This document shows positions 26,801 to 35,639 of a stretch of DNA of 64,000 bases, piece by piece. Location of the stretch: NCBI RefSeq assembly GCF_018860825.1, contig NZ_JAHKPZ010000034.1, forward strand, positions 124,001-188,000. Reading direction: 5' to 3'. A model generated the notes under the pieces. That model searched no databases. It was not told where the DNA came from and worked only from the letters and a program-made list of their open reading frames with translations. The stretch's first letter is position 1. Each line of letters begins with the position of its first letter. The position numbers were made by a program, and so were the translations under genes. Source of the DNA: Lacinutrix sp. C3R15. Its GTDB lineage: Bacteria > Bacteroidota > Bacteroidia > Flavobacteriales > Flavobacteriaceae.

Positions 26801-29800
26801 TTATTTATAATTTTTCTTTTCTATCATATAATACACCAATGGAACAACCAATAAGGTCAAGACTGTAGATACAATAGTCCCTCCCATTAATGAGATTGCT
26901 AATCCTTGAAATATTGGGTCAAACAGTATCACAAAGGCTCCAATAACAACCGTTCCTGCTGTTAGCAAAATAGGTGTTGTACGTACTGCTCCTGCTTCAA
27001 TCGCTGCTTGTTTTAAAGGAATACCTTCTGCTATTCTTAAGTTTATAAAATCAATTAGTAAAACAGAGTTTCTAACCATAATTCCTGCTAAGGCAATCAT
27101 ACCTATAAATGAAGTTGCTGTAAAAAAGGCTCCCATAATCCAGTGACCTAGTATAATTCCAATTAGTGACAATGGTATAGCAACCATCATAACAATTGGT
27201 GCTTTAAAGTTTTGAAACCAGCCTACAATTAAGATGTAGATTAAGATAATGGCTCCTAAAAAGGCAATTCCTAAATCTCTAAATACTTCTAAAGTAATTT
27301 GCCATTCTCCATCCCATTTTACGGTATAATTATCCTCAAAATCTGGCTGCCCTAAATACATTTCGTTTATTTGATAGCCTTTAGGTAACGGAATTTCTTT
27401 TAACTTTTCTTCCATTCCTAAAATGGCATAGGCAGGACTTTCTAACTCACCAGCCATATCTGCCATGACATACACTACACGTTTTTGGTTTTTTCGATAA
27501 ATACTTTTTGCTGCAGTATTTTCTGTAATGGTTACCAAATCAGCAATAGGCACCATGTTTCCTTGTTTCGATTTTACTTTTAATTGCGATATATCTGTAA
27601 TAGTAGATTTCTCTTTTTCATCTAAAGACAATACCAAACCAACTTGGTTTACCGCATCTTCATCATACAAATTAGTAATAGCTCTATTAGACAATGCCAT
27701 ATGCATGGTATACGCTATTTGTTGTGGAGCAACACCATACAACATGGCTTTTTCTTTATTAATATCAAATTGATATTCTGTTTGATCTGCTTCCACCATC
27801 CAATCAATATCCACCACATCATCGGTATTTTTTAAGATATCTTGAACACTGTTTGCTATTTTTATTTGCTCTTTATAATCAGGACCATACACTTCAGCAA
27901 CAATAGTAGAAAGTACTGGTGGTCCTGGCGGAACCTCTACTAATTTTACATTGGCATTGTATTTTGCTGCTATTTTTTGAATATCTGGACGCAGTAATTT
28001 AGCAATATCATGACTCTGTGCAGAGCGTGATTCTTTATCTAATAAATTTACTTGAATATCTGCCATATTAGATCCTCCACGTAAATCATAATGACGTACC
28101 AATCCATTAAATGTTATTGGCGCAGAAGTACCAACATAGTTTTGGTAATTCACTACTTCTGGTCTGGTAGATAAATATTGTGAAATCTCTTGTGCTACTA
28201 CTCCTGTACGTTCTAAGGTAGTACCTTCTGGCATATCAATTACTACTTGAAATTCATTTTTATTATCAAATGGCAACATTTTTACTGCAACCGATTTGGT
28301 AAAAAACAACACCATAGTTCCCATCAATACAAGAAAAGTTACACCTAAAAACATCCAGCGTTTTCCTTTACTTTCTAATAACGGACGCTCAAATTTGTTA
28401 TATACTTTATAAATAAGAGTATCTTCTATTGCTTTTTCTGGTTTTTCTTCAACTCCTTTTTTGTCTTTTTCTCTTAAGAAAATATAGCCTAAATAAGGTG
28501 TAATAGTCAAAGCTACAAATAGCGATAAAATCATAGCTATAGACGCTCCTATTGGCATTGGTGCCATATATGGTCCCATCAGTCCAGAAACAAAAGCCAT
28601 TGGTAATACAGAGGCTATAACCGTAAATGTTGCCAAAATGGTTGGATTACCAACTTCATTAATAGCATATAACGCAGCTTGTTTAAAAGGCAAGCGTTTC
28701 ATTTTAAAATGCCTGTGCATGTTTTCGGCAATAATAATAGAATCATCCACCACAATACCTGTTACAAATACTAAGGCAAACAAAGTAATTCTGTTAAGCG
28801 TATAATCTAACATATAGTAGCTTAACAAGGTTAAAGCAAAAGTAATTGGCACAGATAAAAATACTACCAATCCTCCTCGCCAACCCATAGCAAGCATTAC
28901 AACAAGCGTAACAGCAACGATAGAACCAATAAGGTGCAACAACAATTCTGATACTTTATGCGATGCTGTTTGGCCATAGTTTCTGGTAATTTCTACATGT
29001 ACATCATCTGGAATTAAAGTGCTTCTTAAATGATCTACTTTATTAATTATTACTTCGGCAATTTTCATGGCATCTGCACCTTTTCTTTTAGCAACCGAAA
29101 TAGTAACTGCAGGATATTCAGACTTGTATTCTGCAGATTTTTCTGCGCCTTTACCAAATCCTAAACTCACATAATTTTGTGGTACTTCTGGACCATCAAT
29201 TATACGTGCTACTTGCTTTAAGTAAACAGGTTGATTTTGTTGCACACCAACCACTAAATTTTCTACATCTGTAACCGATTCTAAGAACTTGCCAGTATTT
29301 ACTAAAAACTCATTGTCGTTTTTATCAAAACTCCCAGAATTTAATTGGCTATTATTCGCCTTTATCATTTCAGAAACAGACAAGAAATCTAAGCCACTTG
29401 CAGCTAATTTATCCTTATCTAAAACCACACGTAATTGACGATCTCTACCTCCTATTTTGTGTGTAATTGCTACATCGTTTACCTTTTTAATTTCTGACTC
29501 TAACTCTTGCGCCATTTGGCTTAACTGATAATCGTTGTAGTTTTCACTCCATAAGGTTAAACCCAACATAGGTACATCATCAATCGCTCTGGTTTTTACC
29601 AACGGAAAAGTTACTCCTGCTGGCATTTGGTCCATATGCTTATTAATTTCGTTGTATAACTTTACAAAAGATCGCTCAATATCTTCACCTACATAAAACT
29701 GTACAATAACCATACCTTGCTCTTTCATAGAGGTAGAATACACATACTCCACGCCTTTAATATTAGAGATTAATTGCTCTAAAGGTTTAATTACACGCGA

Positions 29801-29995
29801 CTCTACTTCTGTTGGGCTAGCGCCAGGATAACCTACAAAAATATCTGCCATAGGCACATCAATTTGTGGTTCTTCTTCACGCGGAATTAAAAACGAACTG
29901 TACACACCAACCACCATAAAAACAATCATTAAAAGCACTGTAAGCTTAGACTGCATAAAGACTTTGGCAATTTTACCTGCGATTCCTTCTTTCAT
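26801..29995 (-). CDS. RND efflux transporter permease (AcrB/CusA superfamily)
   Basis: A 1064-residue inner-membrane pump with the RND layout: TM1 near 14-34, two large periplasmic loops (about 40-330 and 575-870), and TM4 carrying the proton-relay pair in GIVVDDSIIIAEN (about 412-424). It exports a substrate through the adaptor and TolC-like proteins encoded just upstream. Sequence does not identify the substrate; the PII-like protein and the YeeE/YedE genes downstream hint at metal or sulfur stress. A 207-bp gap to the adaptor gene contains copy 2 of the intergenic element. Confidence 0.92.
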   Translation of the reverse strand: MKEGIAGKIAKVFMQSKLTVLLMIVFMVVGVYSSFLIPREEEPQIDVPMADIFVGYPGASPTEVESRVIKPLEQLISNIKGVEYVYSTSMKEQGMVIVQFYVGEDIERSFVKLYNEINKHMDQMPAGVTFPLVKTRAIDDVPMLGLTLWSENYNDYQLSQMAQELESEIKKVNDVAITHKIGGRDRQLRVVLDKDKLAASGLDFLSVSEMIKANNSQLNSGSFDKNDNEFLVNTGKFLESVTDVENLVVGVQQNQPVYLKQVARIIDGPEVPQNYVSLGFGKGAEKSAEYKSEYPAVTISVAKRKGADAMKIAEVIINKVDHLRSTLIPDDVHVEITRNYGQTASHKVSELLLHLIGSIVAVTLVVMLAMGWRGGLVVFLSVPITFALTLLSYYMLDYTLNRITLFALVFVTGIVVDDSIIIAENMHRHFKMKRLPFKQAALYAINEVGNPTILATFTVIASVLPMAFVSGLMGPYMAPMPIGASIAMILSLFVALTITPYLGYIFLREKDKKGVEEKPEKAIEDTLIYKVYNKFERPLLESKGKRWMFLGVTFLVLMGTMVLFFTKSVAVKMLPFDNKNEFQVVIDMPEGTTLERTGVVAQEISQYLSTRPEVVNYQNYVGTSAPITFNGLVRHYDLRGGSNMADIQVNLLDKESRSAQSHDIAKLLRPDIQKIAAKYNANVKLVEVPPGPPVLSTIVAEVYGPDYKEQIKIANSVQDILKNTDDVVDIDWMVEADQTEYQFDINKEKAMLYGVAPQQIAYTMHMALSNRAITNLYDEDAVNQVGLVLSLDEKEKSTITDISQLKVKSKQGNMVPIADLVTITENTAAKSIYRKNQKRVVYVMADMAGELESPAYAILGMEEKLKEIPLPKGYQINEMYLGQPDFEDNYTVKWDGEWQITLEVFRDLGIAFLGAIILIYILIVGWFQNFKAPIVMMVAIPLSLIGIILGHWIMGAFFTATSFIGMIALAGIMVRNSVLLIDFINLRIAEGIPLKQAAIEAGAVRTTPILLTAGTVVIGAFVILFDPIFQGLAISLMGGTIVSTVLTLLVVPLVYYMIEKKNYK

Positions 29996-30013
29996 AATTA
30001 TTACTTTTTTTTC

Positions 30014-30033
30014 ATTCCCACGAAAGTGGAAAT
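30014..30033. repeat. REP-like CACGAAAGTG hairpin, copy 1
   Basis: TTCCCACGAAAGTGGAA forms a short stem-loop (CCAC-GAAA-GTGG) followed by ATCTTT. A second copy, CCACGAAAGTG plus AATCTTT, is at 39204-39227. These look like small dispersed palindromes rather than terminators. Confidence 0.5.
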
Positions 30034-30044
30034 CTTTATATTTT

Positions 30045-30195
30045 GGGCGTTTTAACAGGCTATCCGTTGCAATCTTTTTTCTAGTACTGATTTTATTTCA
30101 ACATCTTTCAATTTAAACTCCATGCTTTTTTGAAAGAGATACTAAAACTAGTTCAGTATAGAAAAAAGGATTTCCTCTTCTATCCTTAACGCAAC
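30045..30195 (-). repeat. Copy 2 of the structured intergenic element, with enlarged arm
   Basis: On the minus strand: GCGTT, then GGATAGAAGAGGAAATCC, T-run, a long internal hairpin of about 95 nt, A-run, then GATTGCAACGGATAGC and closing AACGC. The core aligns with copy 1 (11043-11118), while the closing helix differs yet still pairs, which suggests a conserved RNA structure. The inner arm pairs CTAGTACTGA with TCAGTATAG and ATCTTTCAA with TTGAAAGAGAT. It separates adaptor and permease genes within one operon. Confidence 0.6.
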
Positions 30196-30202
30196 TTATT
30201 AG

Positions 30203-31282
30203 TTATTGAATGGTAATTTTAGCGCCATTGTAAAGCTTTCCTTCAGCAGAAACAATGTAAGCTTCGTCTGCATTTAAACCAGATAACACTTCTACCTGCT
30301 CTCCAAATGTTCTTCCTAATCGCAACCAACGTAGCATTGCTGTATTACTTTGACTTACCGTATATACTCCAGATAATTGCCCATTGGTTATAATAGCATC
30401 ATTAGGAATTAAAACCATAGTCGATTTTGCTTTTCTTTCCACAGGAAATTGAACCGTTGTAAACATACCAGATAAAATATTGGCATCGGTTTTATTTAAA
30501 GCTATTTTTACTAAATATTGTCCTCCTGTATTTTTAGCCGAGGTACTTACTTCTACAACTTTTCCCTTTAAGGTTTGGTTAATTGATTTTACTAAAACGT
30601 CTACCGAAACTCCGTTTTTTATAGCAGAAATCTCTGTTTCTGGAATCCTTGCTATCACTTCAAAACTACCAGGAGTTTCCATACTAATTAATGGCATTCC
30701 TGGATTAGCCATATTTCCTGCTTCTACATTCTTGCTTGTAATAGTACCACTAAAAGGAGCCGTAATATTACTATAGGTAAATTGGGCATTGATTTCGTTT
30801 TTCATTTGTTTAGCTCCTTCTAAACGTGCTTTTGCCATATTAAAATTGGCAGTCATATCATCCATTTCTTTTTGCGATGCACTATTATCTGCAAATAAGC
30901 TTTTAAAACGATTGTAATCTTTTTGCGCATTATTAAAAGCTGCTGTAGCTTCAGTTATACTAGCGTTTACTTGTGCTCTTTTAGCTTGTAAATCACTATT
31001 ATTAATAGATACTAATATTTGTCCTTTGCGTACTTTATCTCCAACATTTACGTGTACTTTATTCACGTATCCCATCATTCTTGTACTTAAATCTGCACTA
31101 TTGGTAGCTTGTATTTTTCCGCTTACACTTAAAAACGGACTATTATCATTAGCAACCACCTGATTTGTTTTTACACTAATTGCTGGCGAATTGTCTACCA
31201 CTGGCTTTTTTTCTTCGTTACCACAACTTGCTAGTAACAAGGCAACAGAACATGCTAGGATTGTATATGTTTTTTTCATCAT
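30203..31282 (-). CDS. RND efflux periplasmic adaptor lipoprotein
   Basis: A 359-residue membrane-fusion protein with lipobox LLLASC (Cys20), a biotinyl-lipoyl-like hairpin (VNVGDKVRKGQILVSINNSDL, about 75-95), a coiled-coil region (about 96-170), a second lipoyl half (YSNITAPFSGTITSKNVEAGN) and beta-barrel/membrane-proximal domains. It bridges the RND permease and the TolC-like channel; the channel gene lies 5 bp upstream. Confidence 0.92.
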   Translation of the reverse strand: MMKKTYTILACSVALLLASCGNEEKKPVVDNSPAISVKTNQVVANDNSPFLSVSGKIQATNSADLSTRMMGYVNKVHVNVGDKVRKGQILVSINNSDLQAKRAQVNASITEATAAFNNAQKDYNRFKSLFADNSASQKEMDDMTANFNMAKARLEGAKQMKNEINAQFTYSNITAPFSGTITSKNVEAGNMANPGMPLISMETPGSFEVIARIPETEISAIKNGVSVDVLVKSINQTLKGKVVEVSTSAKNTGGQYLVKIALNKTDANILSGMFTTVQFPVERKAKSTMVLIPNDAIITNGQLSGVYTVSQSNTAMLRWLRLGRTFGEQVEVLSGLNADEAYIVSAEGKLYNGAKITIQ

Positions 31283-31287
31283 TAAAA

Positions 31288-32595
31288 TTATTCTTTAGTT
31301 AAAAATTGTAAGTATGCTTGTGCATAATTATATTCAAAAATGGTTTGATAATATTCTAATTGCTTCTGCGCATATTGTGTTTCAGCCATTAATAAATCGG
31401 ATGTTTTTTCTAGACCTTCTTTAAATCTATTGGTTCTTATTCGTAAAGATTCTTCCGATTGCTCTAAGGCTAAAGTTGTTAATTTCAACTTATTTTCAGC
31501 ATCTAAAAAAGCACGTCTTGCCTTATTTAATTCTAAATTACTTTGTGATACATATTGTGTGTATTCTAGTTTTGATTTTTCAAATTCGGCTTTACTTTTT
31601 TGCGCTTTTCCAAAACGTTTAGAACCTTGAAAAATATCCCAACTTAATTGTGCTCCAAATAAATACCCATTAGCATCGCCTTGAAAAACTTGATCGTCAT
31701 ACAGCTCATAACTACCAAAAGCATTTAGTCTTGGTAAAAAGGCCATTTTATCGGCTTTATTCATGGCTTCATAAGCATTAGATGCTAATTGCATGGCTTT
31801 AATATCTGAACGGTTTTCAGACACTTTTTTGTCTTGCATTGTAAATGAAGAAACTACTAATTCATCTGTAGGTGTATATATAACATAGGTATCATCATTC
31901 ATTAAAAAAGACAAATAATTAGAAGCGTTTTGCACATTACTTTTTGCTGTTTGCAACTGGTTTTGCACTTCGGTTACACGCACTTCTACATTTAATACAT
32001 CTGCACGTTGTAAATAGCCTTGTTTAAAACTATCATCGGCTAATTTTTTATTAGCATTGGCAGCATCTAATGCTTTTTCTAAAACAGCAACTGCTTTATA
32101 TGCCAGTTGTAATTGCATATATGCTTTTTCTACTTCAAAGGCTAAATAATCTTGGGTACGTTCTGTTTTTAAAGACATAGCTTCCATTTTAGATTTAGCA
32201 GCCTTACGTTGATACATACCATCTAAATTTATTAGTGGTTGCTGAAACTCAAACTTTGTTGCGTAATTTTCTATCTGAGAAGGGTCATTTAATAATGCAG
32301 GACTAAAATCATTTTGTGTTAAAATTTCCTGATTTAATTTAGATCCAAAAGCCATTAACGGATTGGTAGTGGCAATTCCTGTATGACTTGCTGTAATATT
32401 TGGTAAAAATACAGCGTTTGTTTGTCTGTAATCTGCTTTTGCTTGCTTAAACTCTTCTTCAGAGATCTTAATACTTGAATTGTTTTCAGACACTTTTGCC
32501 AAAACATCTGTTTTAGCAATAGGCACTAAATCTTGTGCTTGCACAGAAATTGTGCAAACCAAAAAGAACAATGGTATATAAATATATTTTTTCAT
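31288..32595 (-). CDS. TolC-like outer-membrane efflux protein of the RND pump
   Basis: A 435-residue protein with a signal peptide (cleavage near VQA-QDLVP, about residue 21) and two long coiled-coil OEP halves, as in TolC. It is the first gene of the unit tolC-adaptor-RND-PII-like-DUF2892-YeeE/YedE. A 44-bp Crp/Fnr-type promoter module ends 20 bp before its start codon, so the whole unit is likely driven from there. Confidence 0.92.
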   Translation of the reverse strand: MKKYIYIPLFFLVCTISVQAQDLVPIAKTDVLAKVSENNSSIKISEEEFKQAKADYRQTNAVFLPNITASHTGIATTNPLMAFGSKLNQEILTQNDFSPALLNDPSQIENYATKFEFQQPLINLDGMYQRKAAKSKMEAMSLKTERTQDYLAFEVEKAYMQLQLAYKAVAVLEKALDAANANKKLADDSFKQGYLQRADVLNVEVRVTEVQNQLQTAKSNVQNASNYLSFLMNDDTYVIYTPTDELVVSSFTMQDKKVSENRSDIKAMQLASNAYEAMNKADKMAFLPRLNAFGSYELYDDQVFQGDANGYLFGAQLSWDIFQGSKRFGKAQKSKAEFEKSKLEYTQYVSQSNLELNKARRAFLDAENKLKLTTLALEQSEESLRIRTNRFKEGLEKTSDLLMAETQYAQKQLEYYQTIFEYNYAQAYLQFLTKE

Positions 32596-32614
32596 TAATT
32601 ATTAATTTACTGTA

Positions 32615-32658
32615 CAAATGTACATTAGAAAAACACCGAAGTCAGTAACATAAGTTAC
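32615..32658 (-). promoter_or_regulatory. Crp/Fnr-type promoter module before the RND operon
   Basis: Perfect dyad GTAAC-ATAA-GTTAC at 32645-32658; -7 element TACATTTG at 32622-32615 on the minus strand, 22 bp from the dyad. Start codon of the TolC-like gene at 32595. Confidence 0.75.
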
Positions 32659-32726
32659 CAAGAGAAATGACATAAAAACAAAGTGGTATTGTAATTATAC
32701 TAGTATCACTTACTTTTGCATGCTAT

Positions 32727-33725
32727 ATGGATTCATTAACGCAAATAGTATTAGGAGCAGCTGTAGGAGAAGTTGTTTTAGGTAAAAAAATAGGAAACAA
32801 AGCCATGCTTTATGGTGCTGTTGCTGGAACCATTCCTGATTTTGATGTATTTGCTTCTTATTTTACAGATACGGTTTCTGCACTTTCTATACACAGAGGT
32901 TTTACACATTCTATTGTGTTTTCTGTACTTTTTGCTCCCATTTTAGCTTGGTTAGTTACTAGGTATGAAACCTATAAAAATTTTAAAGACTGGTCGTGGC
33001 TATTCTTTTGGGCATTTGTAACGCATCCTATTTTAGATGCACACACTACTTGGGGAACGCAATTGTTTTGGCCTTTAGATTTACGGTTAGCATTTAAAAC
33101 CATTTTTGTTATAGACCCTTTATACACTGTACCTTTTTTAGTCTTTTTAATTTTGGCTATGCTACAAAAACGCACGGCTAACAAACGTCATTTTTATAAC
33201 AAGTTAGGTTTAATAATAAGTACCTCTTATTTAGTATTAACGTTTCTTTTAAAAGGCATTGCTTACCGTAAATTTGAATCTGCTTTAGCCAATCAAAATA
33301 TTGCTTATTTAGATATGGACACCAGACCTTCTCCTTTAAACACCATACTTTGGAGCGCTAATGTAGAAACGGAAGAAGCATATTTATTAGGGAATTATTC
33401 TTTTTTTGATACACAAGCAATATCTTTTGAAACTTACCCAAAACAGCATGAGTTATTAGGTAATTTAATTACAAACGAAAAAGTACAACGTATGATTGCT
33501 ATTTCTGAAGGTTGGTATACTATTACTAAAAAAGAAGGTATTCTATATTTTAACGATTTACGTTTTGGGTTATTAAGTTTAACACCAAAATCTAACAACT
33601 TTGTTTTTAAATATAGAATAGATGTTGATGCTTCTGGTAAACTTACATTTACTGAAGAACAAAAAAACAATAGAGATGGTAAAAAATTGATAAACGAATT
33701 GTGGCAACGTGTAAAGGGAAATTAA
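32727..33725 (+). CDS. YdjM-like membrane-bound metal-dependent hydrolase
   Basis: A 332-residue membrane protein of the YdjM/LexA-binding, membrane-bound metal-dependent hydrolase family. It begins MDSLTQIVLGAAVGEVVLGKKIGNKAMLYGA and contains GTIPDFDVF (34-42), HRGFTHSIVFS (about 56-66) and HPILDAHTTWGTQLFWP, giving the His/Asp set expected to bind metal. True substrate unknown. A TACTTTTG -7 element at 32711-32718 fits its own promoter, divergent from the RND operon. Confidence 0.9.
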   Translation: MDSLTQIVLGAAVGEVVLGKKIGNKAMLYGAVAGTIPDFDVFASYFTDTVSALSIHRGFTHSIVFSVLFAPILAWLVTRYETYKNFKDWSWLFFWAFVTHPILDAHTTWGTQLFWPLDLRLAFKTIFVIDPLYTVPFLVFLILAMLQKRTANKRHFYNKLGLIISTSYLVLTFLLKGIAYRKFESALANQNIAYLDMDTRPSPLNTILWSANVETEEAYLLGNYSFFDTQAISFETYPKQHELLGNLITNEKVQRMIAISEGWYTITKKEGILYFNDLRFGLLSLTPKSNNFVFKYRIDVDASGKLTFTEEQKNNRDGKKLINELWQRVKGN

Positions 33726-33740
33726 AAAATAATTTTAACG

Positions 33741-33775
33741 AAAAAGCATCTATAAATAATTATAAATGCTTTTTA
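33741..33775. terminator. Bidirectional terminator after the YdjM-like gene
   Basis: AAAAAGCAT and ATGCTTTTT flank an AT-rich inner stem (TATAA/TTATA). It serves the YdjM-like gene on the plus strand and the degenerate small-protein transcript on the minus strand. The hairpin at 36281-36314 is a homologous copy. Confidence 0.8.
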
Positions 33776-33804
33776 CCAATCAACCAAAAAAACTGATAAC
33801 CACA

Positions 33805-33936
33805 TCAGTTAACCTTTAGAGAGCCTCCATATCTTACAACAAGCATTATTTTTATACTTAAATAAAGAAACTTGAAAAAAGAAAATATAGGATGCCTCTT
33901 TTTAAACCTTTAATATTTTATAATTCTTTGTGTCAT
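33805..33936 (-). pseudogene. Degenerate copy of a ~45-residue small protein gene
   Basis: Read from ATG at 33936: MTQRIIKY, an in-frame TAA at codon 9, then 34 further codons that align with the intact gene at 36344-36481, including a shared core FFKFLYLSIKIMLVV, and the same final Asn-TGA. A 6-nt gap relative to the intact copy keeps the frame. The ORF is broken in this copy, though a 44-bp Crp/Fnr-type promoter module lies just upstream (34008-34051). Of the 450 bp between the YdjM-like gene and pncB, this relic, the terminator and the promoter explain most. The transcript may survive as an RNA. Confidence 0.65.
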
Positions 33937-33951
33937 TACAAACGTTTGTAA
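33936..33951. promoter_or_regulatory. 16-bp perfect palindrome
   Basis: TTACAAACGTTTGTAA, CG-centred as many LacI-type operators are. It overlaps the start codon of the degenerate small gene and lies about 225 bp before pncB. Protein partner unknown. Confidence 0.4.
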
Positions 33952-34007
33952 ATATTACAAAACGCTTATATTTTTATTAAAGCCCAACAAAAAATTACTT
34001 TATATCA

Positions 34008-34051
34008 CAAAAATAAGGCAACATATAATAACCTTCAGTAACTAATGTTAC
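34008..34051 (-). promoter_or_regulatory. Crp/Fnr-type promoter module reading toward the degenerate small gene
   Basis: Perfect dyad GTAAC-TAAT-GTTAC at 34038-34051; on the minus strand the -7 element TATTTTTG is at 34015-34008, exactly 22 bp away. On the plus strand no -7 match exists at that spacing, so the module is assigned to the small-gene transcript rather than pncB. Confidence 0.65.
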
Positions 34052-34174
34052 GCAAGAAAAAAATTATAATGAAATCTAACTTATAAATAAACAAATACAA
34101 TATTTCTTACTACTTCGTTCTTGGTGAGGCAAAATATCCTTAAATTTATTCCCTTAATTTTTTTTAAAATTCTC

Positions 34175-35572
34175 ATGAATATTACAGCTGCATATACAGA
34201 CCTCTATCAAATTACAATGGCTCAAGTTTATTTTAAAACGAAACCCAAAGGAAGAGCGGTTTTCGATTATTATTTTAGACACAATCCTTTTAACAGTGGT
34301 TATTCCATTTTTGCTGGACTAGAAGATGTTTTAGATATACTTGAAACTTTAGAGTTTACAGCCTCAGATATTTCGTATTTAAAACAAAAGGGATTTGAAA
34401 GTGATTTTTTAGAGTATTTAGAGAATTTTCGTTTTAAAGGAAACATTTATTCTAACAAAGAAGGTGATGTCGTGTTCCCAAACCGACCTATATTACAAGT
34501 AGAAGCTAATATTATAGAAGCCCAGATTATTGAGACGGTTTTACTAAACATTCTTAATTTTCAAACCTTGATTGCTACAAAAGCCAGCAGAATAAAATTT
34601 AGCGCTAAAGACGGAATTCTATTAGACATGGGCTTACGTCGCGCACATGCCACAGGTGGATACTATGCGTCTAGAGCTGCTGCTATTGGTGGTTTTGACG
34701 GAACAAGTAATGTTAAAGCTGCCGAAGATTATAACATTCCTTCTTCTGGTACCATGGCTCACTCTTTTATACAAAGTTATGACGACGAATTACAGGCTTT
34801 TAGAGACTTTGCTAAAATGCGATCAGAAAATTGTGTTCTCTTAATTGATACTTACAATACTCTTAAAAGTGGACTACCAAATGCCATTGCTGTAGCTAAA
34901 GAAATGGAAAAGAGAGGCGAGCAATTATTAGGCGTACGTTTAGACAGTGGTGATTTAGCCTATTTATCTAAAAAAACACGAGAGATACTTGATAATGCCA
35001 ATTTAAATTATGTAAAAATTGTAGCCTCTAACCAATTAGATGAATATGTAATTAAAAGTCTAAAAGAACAAGGTGCACCAATTGATATATTTGGTGTTGG
35101 TACAAACCTGGTTACAGGAAAACCAGATGCTGCCTTAGATGGTGTGTATAAATTAGCAGAATATAATGATACTCCAAGAATCAAACTTTCTGAAAATATA
35201 ATTAAAATATCGCTTCCTTTTAAAAAACAAGTGTACCGAATGATAGACGACAAAGGAATGTTTTACGGAGCAGATGCAATAACACTTTCTACAGAAAATG
35301 AAGTAACTGTAATGGAGCATCCCTTTGATATTACTAAAAGTTTAGAACTAAATTCTTTTACAAAAGAGCCTTTGCTAGAACAGGTGATGAAAGACGGAAA
35401 AAAAATAGTTCCTTCTCGATCTGTTAGTGAAATTTCAAAATTTTCGCAATCGCGATTAAAGCAACTTCCTAATGAATATAAGCGTTTTCAGAATCCGCAT
35501 ATATACAAAATTGGACTAAGTACAGCGCTAAAAAAAGAACGAGATTCTTTAATTAAAAAACACAAGTTCTAA
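34175..35572 (+). CDS. pncB: Nicotinate phosphoribosyltransferase
   Basis: Start placed at the ATG at 34175 (465 residues); the frame runs back to a TTG at 34121 but the added residues are not family-like. MNITAAYTDLYQITMAQVYF at the N-terminus, FDYYFRHNPF, the phosphoribosyltransferase part RRAHATGGYYASRAAAIGGFDGTSNV (about 156-181), and LLGVRLDSGDLAYLS and FGVGTNLVTGKPDAALDGVYKL further on identify it. It makes nicotinate mononucleotide from nicotinate in NAD salvage. pncA follows 67 bp downstream, giving a two-step nicotinamide salvage route. Confidence 0.94.
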   Translation: MNITAAYTDLYQITMAQVYFKTKPKGRAVFDYYFRHNPFNSGYSIFAGLEDVLDILETLEFTASDISYLKQKGFESDFLEYLENFRFKGNIYSNKEGDVVFPNRPILQVEANIIEAQIIETVLLNILNFQTLIATKASRIKFSAKDGILLDMGLRRAHATGGYYASRAAAIGGFDGTSNVKAAEDYNIPSSGTMAHSFIQSYDDELQAFRDFAKMRSENCVLLIDTYNTLKSGLPNAIAVAKEMEKRGEQLLGVRLDSGDLAYLSKKTREILDNANLNYVKIVASNQLDEYVIKSLKEQGAPIDIFGVGTNLVTGKPDAALDGVYKLAEYNDTPRIKLSENIIKISLPFKKQVYRMIDDKGMFYGADAITLSTENEVTVMEHPFDITKSLELNSFTKEPLLEQVMKDGKKIVPSRSVSEISKFSQSRLKQLPNEYKRFQNPHIYKIGLSTALKKERDSLIKKHKF

Positions 35573-35639
35573 TATTGATAATTTCAAAAAAAATATACAA
35601 TTCACCAGCTTTATAAAGCAATTCAAAAAAAAATTACTT

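Noticed and set aside
34121-34174. TTG start extending pncB by 18 codons
   Set aside because: The added residues are hydrophobic and unlike the family; the ATG at 34175 begins the conserved N-terminus.
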